64,000 nt of DNA from Lepidostoma basale (GCA_022606425.2 JAHDVF020000849.1:62001-126000), one strand, 5' to 3'. Positions 1 to 9,239 are shown, counted from the stretch's first letter. The notes: generated by a model not told the origin, from the letters alone. Program-made: numbers and translations.

Positions 1-126
1 TGGCTAGGTTGGACGAATCGGACTGCTGGGAGCAAAAAGCGCAGGTTCGAAGAACTTGGAATAACATCACCAAGAAGACTAAAACTCTTTAAGAGTTGTA
101 TGGCCATACGAAGTAAGTAAGTAAGT
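1..126 (+). mobile_element. RTE-E retrotransposon, 3' end
   Basis: Reads as LARLDESDCWEQKAQ and ends in ELYGH, then a stop-like region and a GTAA tail (gtaagtaagtaag). It matches the end of the longer RTE-E copy at 51941-52488. The C-terminal block is typical of RTE-like reverse transcriptases; one frame has a stop at TL*ELYGH. It ends 84 bp from the donor of FAR exon 3. Confidence 0.75.
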
Positions 127-210
127 TTTTCGTCCAAATGTTTTTCGTCTGTTATGTCTCATTTGCGTATAAAAGAAATAAACAAATAAATCTTAGATAA
201 AAGCAGTTAC

Positions 211-333
211 CTCGGTTGTAATCTTGAGGAAGTCGTCATCAGATAAGCCCAGGTTCAGGGATCCAACATCTCCGGACACGAAGTTCAGTTTGCTCAAGAA
301 GTTCGGTTGTTCTCTCTTAAGACGTTCGTAAAG
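211..333 (-). CDS. FAR: Fatty-acyl-CoA reductase, third coding exon
   Basis: This 123-nt exon encodes 41 residues beginning LYERLKREQPNFLSKL and containing VSGDVGSLNLGLSDDD, a block conserved in fatty-acyl-CoA reductases (GDV..LGLS). On the minus strand it is preceded by tttattttcttttcag and followed by gtaactg, so both splice sites are present. It joins exon 2 at phase 0 to give FEDP-LYERLK, as expected for the family. The next exon lies to the left, outside the window. An RTE-B fragment starts 36 bp upstream of the exon and an RTE-E tail ends 84 bp downstream. FAR enzymes reduce fatty-acyl-CoA to fatty alcohols; the catalytic YxxxK is in the part not shown. Confidence 0.88.
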
Positions 334-368
334 CTGAAAAGAAAATAAACATATAATATACCCACAGA

Positions 369-905
369 ATGCCAAAGAAAGACGTCGATAGTTGTATCCA
401 ACAGGCTAAACTTGCCTTTAACAAAAAAGCTAAAATATTCGAATCCAATAACATAGACATCCGAAAACAGCTAATAAAAAAAATTGTGTGGAGTGTTTTA
501 CTATACGGCTGCGAGACTTGGTGCCTGGGCGAAAGAGAGCGCAAAAGGCTGGAGGCGTTTGATATGTGGACTTACCGACGAATTGTCCATGTTTCATGGA
601 GGGACCACGTTACAAATGAGGAGGTTCTCAGCAGAGTTGAAGAGAATAGGCACATGTTGAACACATGGATTGGTCATGTGTTGCGACACGAATGTTTCCT
701 GCATGATGTAGTGGAGGTAATGGTCGAGGGATCGATTGGCAGAGGACTACCTCGCCAGGAGTACCTAGACCAGATTTGCCGAGATATGGGCTGCACCTCC
801 TATGCGGAATTGAAGAGAATTGTCGAGGACCGAGCGGAGTGGAAGAGGAGATGCATCGCCTTGCTGCAGACCAATCCTTAGATTGAGACCGGAGAAGAAG
901 ACAGA
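369..905 (+). mobile_element. RTE-B retrotransposon fragment
   Basis: An open frame (369-881) reads KDVDSCIQQAKLAFNKKAK, then LLYGCETWCLGERERKRLEAF and GHVLRHECFLHDVV. This is the region C-terminal to the RT catalytic core in BovB/RTE-like elements. Compared with the copy at 46141-47400 it lacks about nine residues (IAERRAR region), so it is internally deleted. It lies in the FAR intron, just upstream of exon 3. Confidence 0.8.
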
Positions 906-949
906 ATGCCAAATAAAGAAATGATTACAATGATATTCAATTTCATAAA

Positions 950-1451
950 CTAACTAACTAACCATCACGCCATTTCCCCGGAGGGGTAGGCAGAGGGGAT
1001 GGATCGCCACAATGCTCTGTCCTGGCATACCTCTCGGGCTCCCTCTACATTCATACATCGTACCATGCACGCACGTCGATTATTCCGACTTTGAATGTGA
1101 CCGCCTTTTAGTAATTGATTAATTTGGTCACGCCCTGTCTTCCTCGGTCGTCCTCGGCTTCTTTCCCCACTCACGCTGCTTGTGTACAACTTTTTAACCA
1201 TTCTTCTCTCATCCATTCGTTCCATATGTCCAAACCATCTCAAGGATCCTTTTTTAATTTTATCCATGATGCATTACATTTCCATCTTATTTCATCGTTT
1301 GGTATTCTATCATACAACGTTTTCCCGCACATTATTCTTAGTGATCTCATTTCTACGGCGTTTATCCTGCTTTTATCCTTCTTTTGCCAGCTCCAAGCTT
1401 CACTTCCATACATGAGGGTTGGCACTAGAACTCCGTTGTGTACTGCCATTT
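950..1451 (-). mobile_element. RTE-A3 insertion with 16-bp target duplication
   Basis: The minus strand encodes MYGSEAWSWQKKDKSRINAVEMRSL through GHMERMDERR to GEMA-stop, with a frameshift between the two open frames. The 3' end is ctaactaactaac. A perfect 16-bp direct repeat, TATTCAATTTCATAAA, flanks it at 934-949 and 1452-1467, which marks a 5'-truncated target-primed insertion. Confidence 0.88.
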
Positions 1452-1467
1452 TATTCAATTTCATAAA

Positions 1468-1848
1468 TTTCACAAATTAAAATATATGAAATGATTTATA
1501 AAAATATTATCGAATTTCGCGCCCGGATTCAAGTTCATACATAATGAATATTTAATAAAGAAATGATGTCATGTGACATTAACATAATTTTTTTCTTCTA
1601 AAAATACAGAAATCGCATTAATTTTAACTAGAAATACATATTAGCATAAGTAAGTAAAAACCCAGATATTTCTCATCTATAAATAAAAATAAAAATTATC
1701 AAATAAACATTAATCTTTAGACGTCCAGTAGTCCAGTACGAGACCTCGGATTTGCCTCGCGCAATGCCCAATGGACCCGTTTTTTTTTATAAATTGAGGG
1801 CGCTAAGAATCTTCCGAAGACTATTCGTAGCAATATATGTTTATAGAA
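1468..1848. other. AT-rich stretch without a recognised gene
   Basis: No coding signature, RNA gene or clear repeat is visible. The short GC-richer patch at 1715-1800 (gtccagtagtccagtacgag) could be old repeat sequence, but I cannot assign it. Confidence 0.4.
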
Positions 1849-2046
1849 ACAGCAACAATGCAACAACAAACCTCCCGAAAGGATAGACAGAGAGAATGGA
1901 CCGCCACACTTATTGATCTGACATACCTCTCTAGCTTCCTCCATATTCCACATACAGCGAGTCCTACACGCACGTCGATTCTTCAGACTTCTAAAATGGC
2001 CGACCTTCATAATTTGATTCATTTGGTCATGCCATAATTTCCACCC
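1849..2046 (-). mobile_element. RTE-A2 3' fragment
   Basis: It begins with a CAACAACAA stretch (TTG tail on the minus strand) followed by cctcccgaaaggatagacag, the 3' end of RTE-A. The minus-strand frame gives HDQMNQIMKVGHFRSLKNRRA, diverged from the A2 consensus. It is an old, truncated copy. Confidence 0.75.
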
Positions 2047-2107
2047 CACAGATATAACTACCCTGAAGATAGAGACTGCAACCAACTCGGTAGAAGGCAA
2101 TTGTACT

Positions 2108-2822
2108 GCGGAAGCCTGCGTTCTGCTAGTTGGTACTTATGGTCTTGAAACTGTAACATTGTCCAAACAAAGTGCCGAGAAATTACGTGTGACCCAAAGA
2201 GCCATGGAATGTTCGAATCAAATCAAACCAAATCAAATGTTAGGAATAAGCCAAAGAGACAAAGTCAGAAACTATACGGTGAGAGAAAAAACAAAGGTCA
2301 CTGACATCATCCACCGGGTGGCGACTCTAAAATGGCAATGGGCAGCAGTGGCGGTACTCCCATAGAAGCCCAGAAGCCCGGCTTGCGTAAGAAATTTTGA
2401 ATCAAACCCCCAAATCTAAGTATCTAATCATGCCCCCGCATAAACCAACAACCCACCAAGTCACCTTTCAACAATGTCCCCGTCAGACGTAAGAGGAATA
2501 GCCACAAGACCTGAACCTCTGTAAGCCAGAAGATTTTGATTCAAAATTTCTTACGCAAGCCGGGCTTCTGGGCTTCTATGGGAGTACCGCCACTGATGGG
2601 CAGTTCACGTAGCCAGAAGCTCAGATGAAAAATGAACAAGAAGACTGCTGACTTGGAGACCGTGGACGGCGAAGAGAAGTGCAGGGCGACCGCAACTACG
2701 GTGGAAGGATAATCTGAACAGACACGTCGGAATAAACTGGATGCAGTCTGCACAGGACAGAGTGACATGGAAGCGAATGGAGGAGGCCTTTGTCCAGGAG
2801 TGGACGGGAATAGGCTGATAAA
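2108..2822 (+). mobile_element. RTE-C retrotransposon fragment split by a hAT MITE
   Basis: The left part reads GTYGLETVTLSKQSAEKLRV, then QRDKVRNYTVREKTKVTDII and HRVATLKWQWA. The right part continues after 2603 with the region homologous to RPQLRWKDDLNRH...VTWKRMEEAFVQEWTGIG. The two halves are interrupted exactly at 2346-2595 by a hAT element. The RT core lies outside this 5'-truncated copy. Confidence 0.85.
2346..2595. mobile_element. hAT-type MITE with 61-bp perfect terminal inverted repeats
   Basis: Both ends read CAGTGGCGGTACTCCCATAG inward, and the inverted repeats (2346-2406 and 2535-2595) match at all 61 bases. The flanks are a perfect 8-bp duplication, ATGGGCAG (2338-2345 and 2596-2603), as expected for hAT. 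The 128-bp loop has no coding capacity. The ends resemble the left end of the larger element at 14174-15828, so this looks like a snap-back derivative of that family. It sits inside an RTE-C copy. Confidence 0.93.
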
Positions 2823-2871
2823 ATAATGGACAGGAATGACAAGAATTCAGAAACTGTTCCAAGTAAGGAAG

Positions 2872-2933
2872 AATCTTTGCTGCAGTGATTGCCAAACTTG
2901 AGGGTATCTGACACGGCACCGAAAGAAGAAGTT
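2872..2933 (+). mobile_element. Short RTE-H-like 3' scrap
   Basis: The string tctgacacggcaccgaaagaag, with cagtgattgccaaact upstream, is the reverse complement of the sequence around 27855-27910, which is an RTE-H-like end. Only about 60 bp remain. Confidence 0.4.
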
Positions 2934-2934
2934 A

Positions 2935-3125
2935 TACAGAGTTCGGATATATAATTTGGTGCCATTCCATTCAGCACTTTGAAGACTGTCCAGCAGAGTT
3001 TATACTGGATTCTTTCTGGACTTTTAAGCCAGTGAAGTTGTTTAATATGTTTTTTTTATATGGGACTTTTTTAGAATGTCTTTAATGAGTCTTGCTGCTG
3101 CATTGAACTGTTTACTTTATGTGGT
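2935..3125 (-). mobile_element. CR1/L2-type LINE fragment
   Basis: On the minus strand one frame gives KQLHWLKSPERIQYKLC followed by VFKVLNGMAPNYISELC, the hallmark of the L2/CR1 reverse-transcriptase C-terminus (LHWL...R..YK......LNG.AP.Y). Upstream, in another frame, is NAARLIKDI. It is the only copy of this family in the window and is frameshifted. Confidence 0.7.
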
Positions 3126-3370
3126 CGTATATTACGTAAGATTAAGTGGAAGTGGGATGGAATTATGATAATAAAAGCTGGTAAATCCAGATTTACTATT
3201 TTTTTTAAACATGAGGTTAGATAAACAAAGCTTTATTTCAAATAGAGAATGACAAATATTAGAACACGATTTGAATTTAAATTAAAACAGAATTAGGAAT
3301 TTCATTCGCTAGTGATATTTACACTAAAAATAGGATGTTTTTTTTAGAGTTATACAGTACATATTCAAAA

Positions 3371-3790
3371 CTAAAAAAAAACACATTAAAATAATGTTAA
3401 TATCTATGATTTTGGCTTTATTTAATAGATAATTTTATGCCATTATTGTTTAAATATGATTTCGGACATATGAGCGCCACGGCTAGCTCGAATGAAGCGC
3501 AATCGTGAAGTCCAATTTTCGACAATTGTCGTCTTTGTGGATGCGTATTATACACTAGAGTGTACGTGGTGCGAAAACGATCCACGGTCTTCCGAATAAC
3601 TTGCTCGGATGGACGACTATGTCGACCGTAAAATGGGCGTAGTGCACGATAAGTTTGGCGAAGCGAACCATGATTTTCAAAATAAATTTGCACAATTTGC
3701 AAACGTTGTACTGACGGCAGTCTATTCATGGTGAAATGGCTATGTAGAAATAATGTTGCCAGTTTAAAAACCAAACCTCAAAAAAAACAT
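3371..3790 (-). mobile_element. Mariner-like relic with insect transposase HTH domain
   Basis: A minus-strand frame (3418-3774) carries MNRLPSVQRLQIVQIYFENH and PSEQVIRKTVDRFRTTYTL, the type of N-terminal helix-turn-helix seen in insect mariner-like proteins annotated as DUF4817. No catalytic domain follows. A second copy in the opposite orientation, split by a piggyBac-like insertion, is at 12125-13800. Confidence 0.65.
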
Positions 3791-3975
3791 CCTCTACTTG
3801 TCTGTTTGGTGTACTAATATTTGGTTTGTATTAAGAGAAAGAAATTAATTAAATAAATACGTATTTTCGCATAAACGTAATTATAATAATAAGCAAACAA
3901 TTTTTGATATAATCAATTGATTTTACTGAAATCTCTTAATGGAAGTTCGTTTTAAATAATAATTAAATAAAACGA

Positions 3976-4175
3976 TGTTTTTAACTACTTCCACTTTTGT
4001 CTTTATTTCGACAGGGGCCTGTTTCGCCAGGCTCGCTGGCATCAGCAGACTGGTGACACTATTGCAAACCGAGTCCTTTATATACATCACACATGCCACC
4101 TGCCGATGCCAGCGAGTCTGACGAAACCGGTCGCTGTCGAAATAAAGACAATAGTGGAAGTAGTTAAAAAAACAT
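3976..4175. repeat. 200-bp hairpin repeat with GAAACNNG cores
   Basis: Long imperfect inverted repeat: the left arm starts tttttaactacttccac and the right arm ends gtggaagtagttaaaaa. Each arm read inward-to-outward contains gatgccagcgag, then cgaaac and gtcgaaataaag. Related hairpins occur at 29047-29197 and 31945-32075. It resembles terminal repeats of Penelope-like or retrozyme elements, which is inference. Confidence 0.7.
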
Positions 4176-4202
4176 TTTTTCAACACATTTCTGGAGAGAG
4201 CT

Positions 4203-4707
4203 ACATGGCAATACATAATGGAGTTCTAGTGCAAAACCTCATGCACGGAACTGGCAAAAGAAAGATGAAAGTAGAATGAATGCAGTAGAAATTAGATCTC
4301 TTAGACGAATGTGTGGATACTCTGTGTATGATAGAGTGTCGAATGAAAATATAAGAAGTGAATGCGGTGCGAATGATGGTGTTATGAACAATATAATGAA
4401 AGGATCATTAAGATGGTTTGGACATATGGAAAGAATGAATGAAGAAAGAATGGTAAAAAAAATATATGTTAACGATGTAAATGGAACCATAAATAGAGGA
4501 AGACCGAGGAAAACGTGGCACAATCAAATAAATCGAATATTGAATGTATGCCACGTGAGGAGTTGGAGAAATCGACGTGCGTGCATGATACGATGAATGA
4601 ATGTTAAGAAAGCGAGAGAAGTATATCAGGAAAGAAATGTGTGGCGGTCCATTCTTTCTGCCTATCCCTTAGGCTAGACCGCGTGATGGTTAGTTAGTTA
4701 GTTAGTT
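4203..4707 (+). mobile_element. RTE-A1 3' fragment
   Basis: Encodes MNAVEIRSLRRMCGYSVYD, then GHMERMNEERMVKKIYVNDV and GRPRKTWHNQINRILNV, ending in a GTTA tail. A frame break precedes the last 25 codons. The tail ends only 35 bp from FAR exon 2 on its donor side. Confidence 0.88.
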
Positions 4708-4742
4708 TATGTAAATAATTGTTAATGTTAATTTGCACTTAC

Positions 4743-4836
4743 GGGATCTTCGAATTGTTCTTTGAAACGTTCTCCTATATCCTTTCCCTTCTTCGATCTA
4801 GCGAGGATGTACATTTTTGGTATCCGTGGACAGCAT
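4743..4836 (-). CDS. FAR: Fatty-acyl-CoA reductase, second coding exon
   Basis: This 94-nt exon completes the arginine codon split by intron 1, then encodes CCPRIPKMYILARSKKGKD and IGERFKEQFEDP. That matches the FAR segment after the Rossmann motif (CP.I..IY.L.R.KKGK...ER). The acceptor is caatttcag and the donor is a consensus gtaagtg. The phases (2 in, 0 out) agree with both neighbours. RTE-A1 insertions end 35 bp from its donor and begin 54 bp from its acceptor, yet both splice sites remain intact. Confidence 0.88.
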
Positions 4837-4890
4837 CTGAAATTGAAAGATTGCCATAAAAATTGCCATTGAGTTATTGGTCTTACCCAC

Positions 4891-5611
4891 GGTGTACTTA
4901 AAGTTGTCATCGCAAACAAAAGCCTATCCAAAAAAGCTAAGATGGCAGTGCACAATGGTGTTCTTGTGCCGACCCTTATGTATGGAAGTGAAGCATGGAA
5001 CTGGCAAAAGAAGGATGAAAGTAGAATAAATGCAGTAGAAATGAGATCTCTAAGACGAATGTGTTGATAATCTGTGTTCCATGCTTCGGTTCCATACATA
5101 AGGGTTGGAACCAGAACTCCATTGTGAAATCCCTCATTCCTGTATTTTGTAAATCCTGTAGTTTATCAATATCTCCTTTATTTCCTTATGTATGGAAGTG
5201 AAGCATGGAACTGGCAAAAGAAGGATGAAAGTAGAATAAATGCAGTAGAAATGAGATCTCTAAGACGAATTTGTGGCAAATCTGTTTATGATAGAGTGAC
5301 AAATGCAAGTATAAGAAGTGAATGTGGTGCGAATGAAAGTGTTATGAACAAAATAAGGAAAGGGTCATTAAGATGGTTTGAGAACGGAGCTAGAAATAGA
5401 GGAAGGCCGAGGAAAACGTGGCACGATCAAATCAATCAAATATTGAATGTCGGTCACGTGAGGAGTCGGAAAAATCGACGTGCGTGCATGACAAGATGTA
5501 TGAATGTAGAGGAATCGAGAGACGTATGTCAGGACAGAACAGTGTGGCGTTCCATTCTTTCTGCCTACCCCTCCGGGGAGACGGCGTGATGGTAAGTTAG
5601 TTAGTTAGTTT
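4891..5611 (+). mobile_element. Rearranged RTE-A1 insertion with 12-bp target duplication
   Basis: GGTCTTACCCAC occurs at 4879-4890 and again at 5612-5623, bracketing the element. Inside, a plus-strand segment (to about 5085) is followed by a short inverted segment (about 5086-5132), a non-RTE stretch (5133-5164) and then a second plus segment to the GTTA tail. This resembles 5' inversion during target-primed reverse transcription, or nested insertion. The last frame gives RRICGKSVYDRVTNASIRSE and ends SAYPSGETA. It lacks the GHMERMNEE block. Confidence 0.85.
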
Positions 5612-5623
5612 GGTCTTACCCAC

Positions 5624-6059
5624 ACCTATTTGTGACCTACTATAAAAGAAAAATTATTCTAACCACCATTTCCAAGTGGAAACATAGATATCGCCATAAA
5701 TACTTCTTTCGCTCTGACAAAAAATCAAAATATACGGAGTCAAATGTGGTCTATAATAAGTAACCATAAAAAAATATCCTTAAACTTTATATTTCCCAAT
5801 ATTTCGAAATACTATTCTAAAGACATTCACCAAACAAACAAGGTTTATCACTAAAGAAGACCCTAACCCATATATTTAAAAAAAAAATGGGGAAAAAACG
5901 TCAAATTTACAATCGCATTTATCTCCATTGTCTAAATTTGGGGTTAGACCACTCTTGCCTTGGTGGCCTCATATATGATTCCCTTCTGGGGGACAGAAAA
6001 CCAAAAGGACATCTCCAGACTCCAAAGACCGCAAAATAAAATAATAAAATTGGGGTGAC
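5624..6059. other. FAR intron sequence with a weak LINE trace
   Basis: AT-rich and mostly unassignable. Around 5950-6045 the plus strand reads LGGLIYDSLL and KPKGHLQTPKTAK, loosely like a LINE reverse transcriptase C-terminus. It could be the upstream part of the LINE at 6490-6840, now split by the foldback-related repeat. Confidence 0.3.
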
Positions 6060-6470
6060 ATCTCAAGGCGTTATCTAGCAATACGCTAATGGCGGTAGCC
6101 TTTCACATTGCGTTAAAAAGATCTTCTGTTTAATGCTTAAAATACAATCTTCATAAATGGTGCTAGTGTGTAGATTGAAACTACCATGTAAAGGGTGGTG
6201 ATACAGATTAACATATATACAACTACCAAAAATTTGTCAGACAAGGTGGTCATAAAAAAATATGGAATGGGGAATGTTGTATTACATAAAGCGTGCGCTT
6301 AACCCAACCAATGACAGGTCATAAGTCCTGTAAACACCTCGATCAACCATATTCTGTTTCCAATTTGCATCATCGTCTCTATTGAGAAACAATTAATCCT
6401 TGAATTGATAACCCGCAATGGGTAAAATCCAGTATTCGTCTACAAGTATTTGTATACATTCAAAATGTTG
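6060..6470. repeat. Half copy of the foldback element
   Basis: Matches one arm plus loop of the foldback element at 34645-35337. Shared strings include ataaagcgtgcgcttaaccc, caatgacaggtcataagtcc and, in the loop part, ggcgttatctagcaatacg. The second arm is missing. Confidence 0.7.
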
Positions 6471-6489
6471 TAAAAATAAAATTAGCTTA

Positions 6490-6840
6490 TAACATTGACT
6501 ATCTTACCCCAACCATACAAGTATACAGACAAACAAAACAAATGGACACATCAGAGCTGACCAAATTTGAGACCTTGAAAATTGTACACAGAGTGACCAT
6601 GGAAGAGACAACAGACAGCAGCTACAAATTAACCAAAAATTCAGACATACACAGACACTGGACCAGGAACTGTGACAGATATCACTTACCGAATGCACGA
6701 ACTAAGACAGGACAATCAAGGATATTGAACAATGGACTGAAACTTTACAATGAACTACCAAAAGACGCAAGGAGTCTCACTACAAATCAATTTAAAATAT
6801 ACCTGAAACATTATGTAATTACAAGTAAGATATAAAAATG
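6490..6840 (+). mobile_element. LINE reverse-transcriptase C-terminal remnant
   Basis: An open frame (6542-6835) reads MDTSELTKFETLKIVHRVTM, then RYHLPNARTKTGQ and LKLYNELPKDARSLTTNQFK. The pattern of a gene-less C-terminal tail with KLYNELP and FK..LK is common at the end of CR1/Jockey-group polyproteins. It is not a recognisable host gene. Confidence 0.5.
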
Positions 6841-6892
6841 TATCCATATAACCCAATTGGGTTTAAAAAAAAATAATTTAAAAATTTAAAAA

Positions 6893-7425
6893 AAACTAAC
6901 TAACCATCACGCCGTCTCTCCGGAGGGGTAGGCAGAAAGAATGGGACGCCACACTGTTCTGTCCTGACATAATTCTCTCGATTCCTCTACATTCATACAT
7001 CTTGTCATGCACGCACGTCGATTTCTCCGACTCCTCACGTGACTGATATTTAATATTTGATTGATTTGATCGTGCCACGTTTTCCTCGGTCTTCCTCTAT
7101 TTCTGGTTCCATTTACATCGTTAATATATATATTTTTTTAAATTCTTTCTTCATTTATTCTTTCCATGTGTCCAAACCATCTTAACGACCATTTCATTAT
7201 TTTGTTCATAACACTTTCATTCGCACCGCATTCACTTCTTATACTTGCATTTGACACTCTATCATATACAGATTTACCACACATTCGTCTTAAAGATCTC
7301 ATTTCTACTGCATTTATTCTACTTTCATCCTTCTTTTGTCAGTTCCATGCTTCACTTCCATACATAAGGGTCGGCACAAGAACACCATTATGCACTGCCA
7401 TCTTAGCTTTTTTGGATACTCTCTA
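6893..7425 (-). mobile_element. RTE-A1 3' fragment
   Basis: Starts with ctaactaacc (GTTA tail on the minus strand) and runs through the A1 C-terminal domain to the MAVHNGVLVP-like end at about 7400. The reading frame is broken several times. It lies in FAR intron 1. Confidence 0.85.
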
Positions 7426-7545
7426 AAGTCAAGAGTATTTGTCTTTTGAACGTAGTTTCTCTAATATGAAAGACGTCGATCTCGTGTTCAGCAGACTGAT
7501 TGCTCTTCCCACCGGTGTCAGCAGAGGCAGGTTGGTTCTGTGATG
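7424..7545 (-). mobile_element. LINE-F scrap
   Basis: Matches 27360-27480: aaagtcaagagtatttgtct, gaaagacgtcgatct and ttcagcagact are shared. This is the coding end of LINE-F (RAISLLN...IDVFHIR on the minus strand). Confidence 0.65.
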
Positions 7546-7930
7546 GTTTGTTTGTTGGCATTTTATATACATTTTTTTTAGTTGATGTATTATTTTTTAT
7601 GCAATCCCCGAAATCAACGTATTACTGTGCGATTTTAGAATAGTATTGTTAATTATTTAAATTTCATTTTAATTAATCTATAGACGACGAAAGAGCGAAA
7701 GGTCAAACAAGCTAGTCTAACGCCCATGCCATTGTTAAGCTAACAATATCAATGTCAAAGTCCCCTTGAAAGTGTATTAATATTAAATAACGTTACTTTA
7801 TAACGAACTTTATTCAAATTTGAATTTTAAAATTAGAATGTTCCATTAAGAACGAACAGCAACACAGTTGAATTCAAATTAAAGGAACAACAGTCGAATT
7901 TTCATTATGTATTTTTTAATTACATTTTTA
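7546..7930. other. AT-rich FAR intron sequence
   Basis: I see no coding signature, repeat match or RNA gene here. A gtttgtttgtt run near 7548 may be an eroded retrotransposon tail. Confidence 0.35.
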
Positions 7931-7934
7931 TAAA

Positions 7935-8258
7935 GGGAACGTGGAGGTGCTGTCGCCCTGCAGTTCACTTTGCCGTCCACGGTCTCCAAGTCAGCAGTCT
8001 TCTTGTCCACTTTTCATCTGAGCTTCTGGCTACGTGACCTGCCCATTGCCATTATAGAGTCGCCACCCGGTGGATGATGTCAGTGACCCTTGTTCTTTCT
8101 CTTACCGTATCGTTTCTGACTCTGTCTCTTAGGCTTATTCCTAACATGGCTCTTTCCGTAGCTCTTTAGGTCACTCGCAGATTCTCGGCACTTTGTTTGG
8201 ACAATGTAACAGTTTCAAGACCGTAAGTACCAACTGGCAGATCGCAGGCTTCATAGAC
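7935..8258 (-). mobile_element. RTE-C fragment
   Basis: On the minus strand it contains the RTE-C blocks for GTYGLETV, KCRESASDLKSYGKSHV-like sequence and the ending around TVDGKVN. Key strings are ctgacctcagtcttc-like gcagtcttcttgtccac and ggatgatgtcagtgacc. It is frameshifted and 5' truncated. Confidence 0.75.
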
Positions 8259-8281
8259 TGCTTCATAGAAGGATGTAACTC

Positions 8282-8384
8282 ATGTTAACATATAATTTTT
8301 TTGCCATTCTTTCTTCAATCATTCTTCCCATGTGTCCAAACCATCTTAATGATCCTTTCATTATTTTGTTCATAATACCATCAA
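8282..8384 (-). mobile_element. RTE-A1 internal scrap
   Basis: About 100 bp matching the MNKIMKGSLRWFGHMERM region in reverse (catgtgtccaaaccatctta). Neither end of the element is present. Confidence 0.7.
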
Positions 8385-8404
8385 TTAAATTAAAAATTAT
8401 ATAT

Positions 8405-8710
8405 TATGAGCATGGAACTGGTAGAAGAAGGATGAGAGCAGAATAAATGCGGTAGAGATGAGATCCCTAAGACGTATGTGTGGTAGAAGTATGTACGACG
8501 AAATTTCTAATTCTTATGTAAGAAAGGAGTGTAGAGCGGAAGAAGGTATTATGAACAAAATTATGAAACACACTTTTTTTCCTGCAATACTTCTTTCGAT
8601 TCCTCAACATTCATACATCGTGTCATGAACGAACGTCGATTTTTCCGACTCCTCACGTGGCCGACATTCAATATTTGATTTATTTGATCGTGCCACGTTT
8701 TCCTCGGTCA
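8405..8710. mobile_element. RTE-A2 (+) joined to RTE-A1 (-) scrap
   Basis: 8405-8575 is plus-strand A2 (DESRINAVEMRSLRRMCGRS, ECRAEEGIMNKIMK) and 8576-8710 is minus-strand A1 covering the NVGHVRS..RRA region. The head-to-head join suggests insertion followed by deletion, or inversion. Confidence 0.7.
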
Positions 8711-8764
8711 GACTTTCAAGCTAAATTGTTTTGTTTGCAGTTTTCGAATAGATTTATTATGCTT

Positions 8765-8813
8765 CTTGTCGCGCCGATGTCCTCGTGGTGCACACTTTGA
8801 GAACCGCTGATCT
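8765..8813 (-). mobile_element. Possible hAT terminus
   Basis: On the minus strand the sequence begins CAGCGGTTCTCAAAGTGTGC, a typical hAT terminal inverted repeat. I could not find the partner end or a target duplication. Confidence 0.4.
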
Positions 8814-8954
8814 AGGATATATTATTGGTAGGATATATTGGTCCAATTCTTCTTTTTAGCTCTGCGGTCTGGTTTACACCATTGTATATATCCATCTCCA
8901 ATTCATCCCAATTTACCATCTAATCTCAAATAACGAGCGTTTCAGCAGATATGT

Positions 8955-9021
8955 GTATGGTGGAAGATTGTGGCGTCCATCCAATAGTGTGATGGTTAGT
9001 TAGTTAGTTAGTTAGTTAGTT
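8955..9021 (+). mobile_element. RTE-A tail beside the FAR exon 1 donor
   Basis: A diverged RTE-A 3' end (ttgtggcgtccatccaatag, then gtgatgg) carries a long GTTA tail, ending 7 bp from the last base of FAR exon 1. On the gene strand the intron begins gttagtaactaactaac, so the donor hexamer GTTAGT merges with the element tail. Confidence 0.8.
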
Positions 9022-9027
9022 ACTAAC

Positions 9028-9190
9028 CTGAGAAGTTTCTCTATGAGGACTTTCCCCATAAATCCAGTAGCTCCCGTGACGAAGATGACGCTCCCCTCAT
9101 AGAAGTCCCTGATGGGAGAATCCAGATTGTCTGATTCCTGCATATCTCTGTATGATATGTCCCCTCCTTCGCGCACCACCATTTGAGGTT
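9028..9190 (-). CDS. FAR: Fatty-acyl-CoA reductase, first coding exon
   Basis: On the minus strand an acceptor (tttgtttcag) opens an exon with 8 nt of 5' UTR, then an ATG at 9182. The coding part is 51 codons plus 2 nt: MVVREGGDISYRDMQES, then PIRDFYEGSVIFVTGATGFM and GKVLIEKLLR. FYEG...FVTGATGF.GK is the NADPH-binding Rossmann signature of eukaryotic fatty-acyl-CoA reductases, which make fatty alcohols for waxes, ether lipids or, in moths, pheromones. The donor is CTTCTCAG|GTTAGT. An upstream untranslated exon should lie to the right. The three exons give 124 of the roughly 500 residues usual for the family. Which FAR paralogue this is cannot be told here. Confidence 0.9.
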
Positions 9191-9239
9191 CTGAAACAAA
9201 TAAATACCACGTATTTTTATTTTTTATTCCTTTCCATTT

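Noticed and set aside
193..375. Continuous 60-codon minus frame as a stand-alone gene
   Set aside because: Its core is FAR exon 3; the ends of the frame run through the acceptor tract and the donor into intron.
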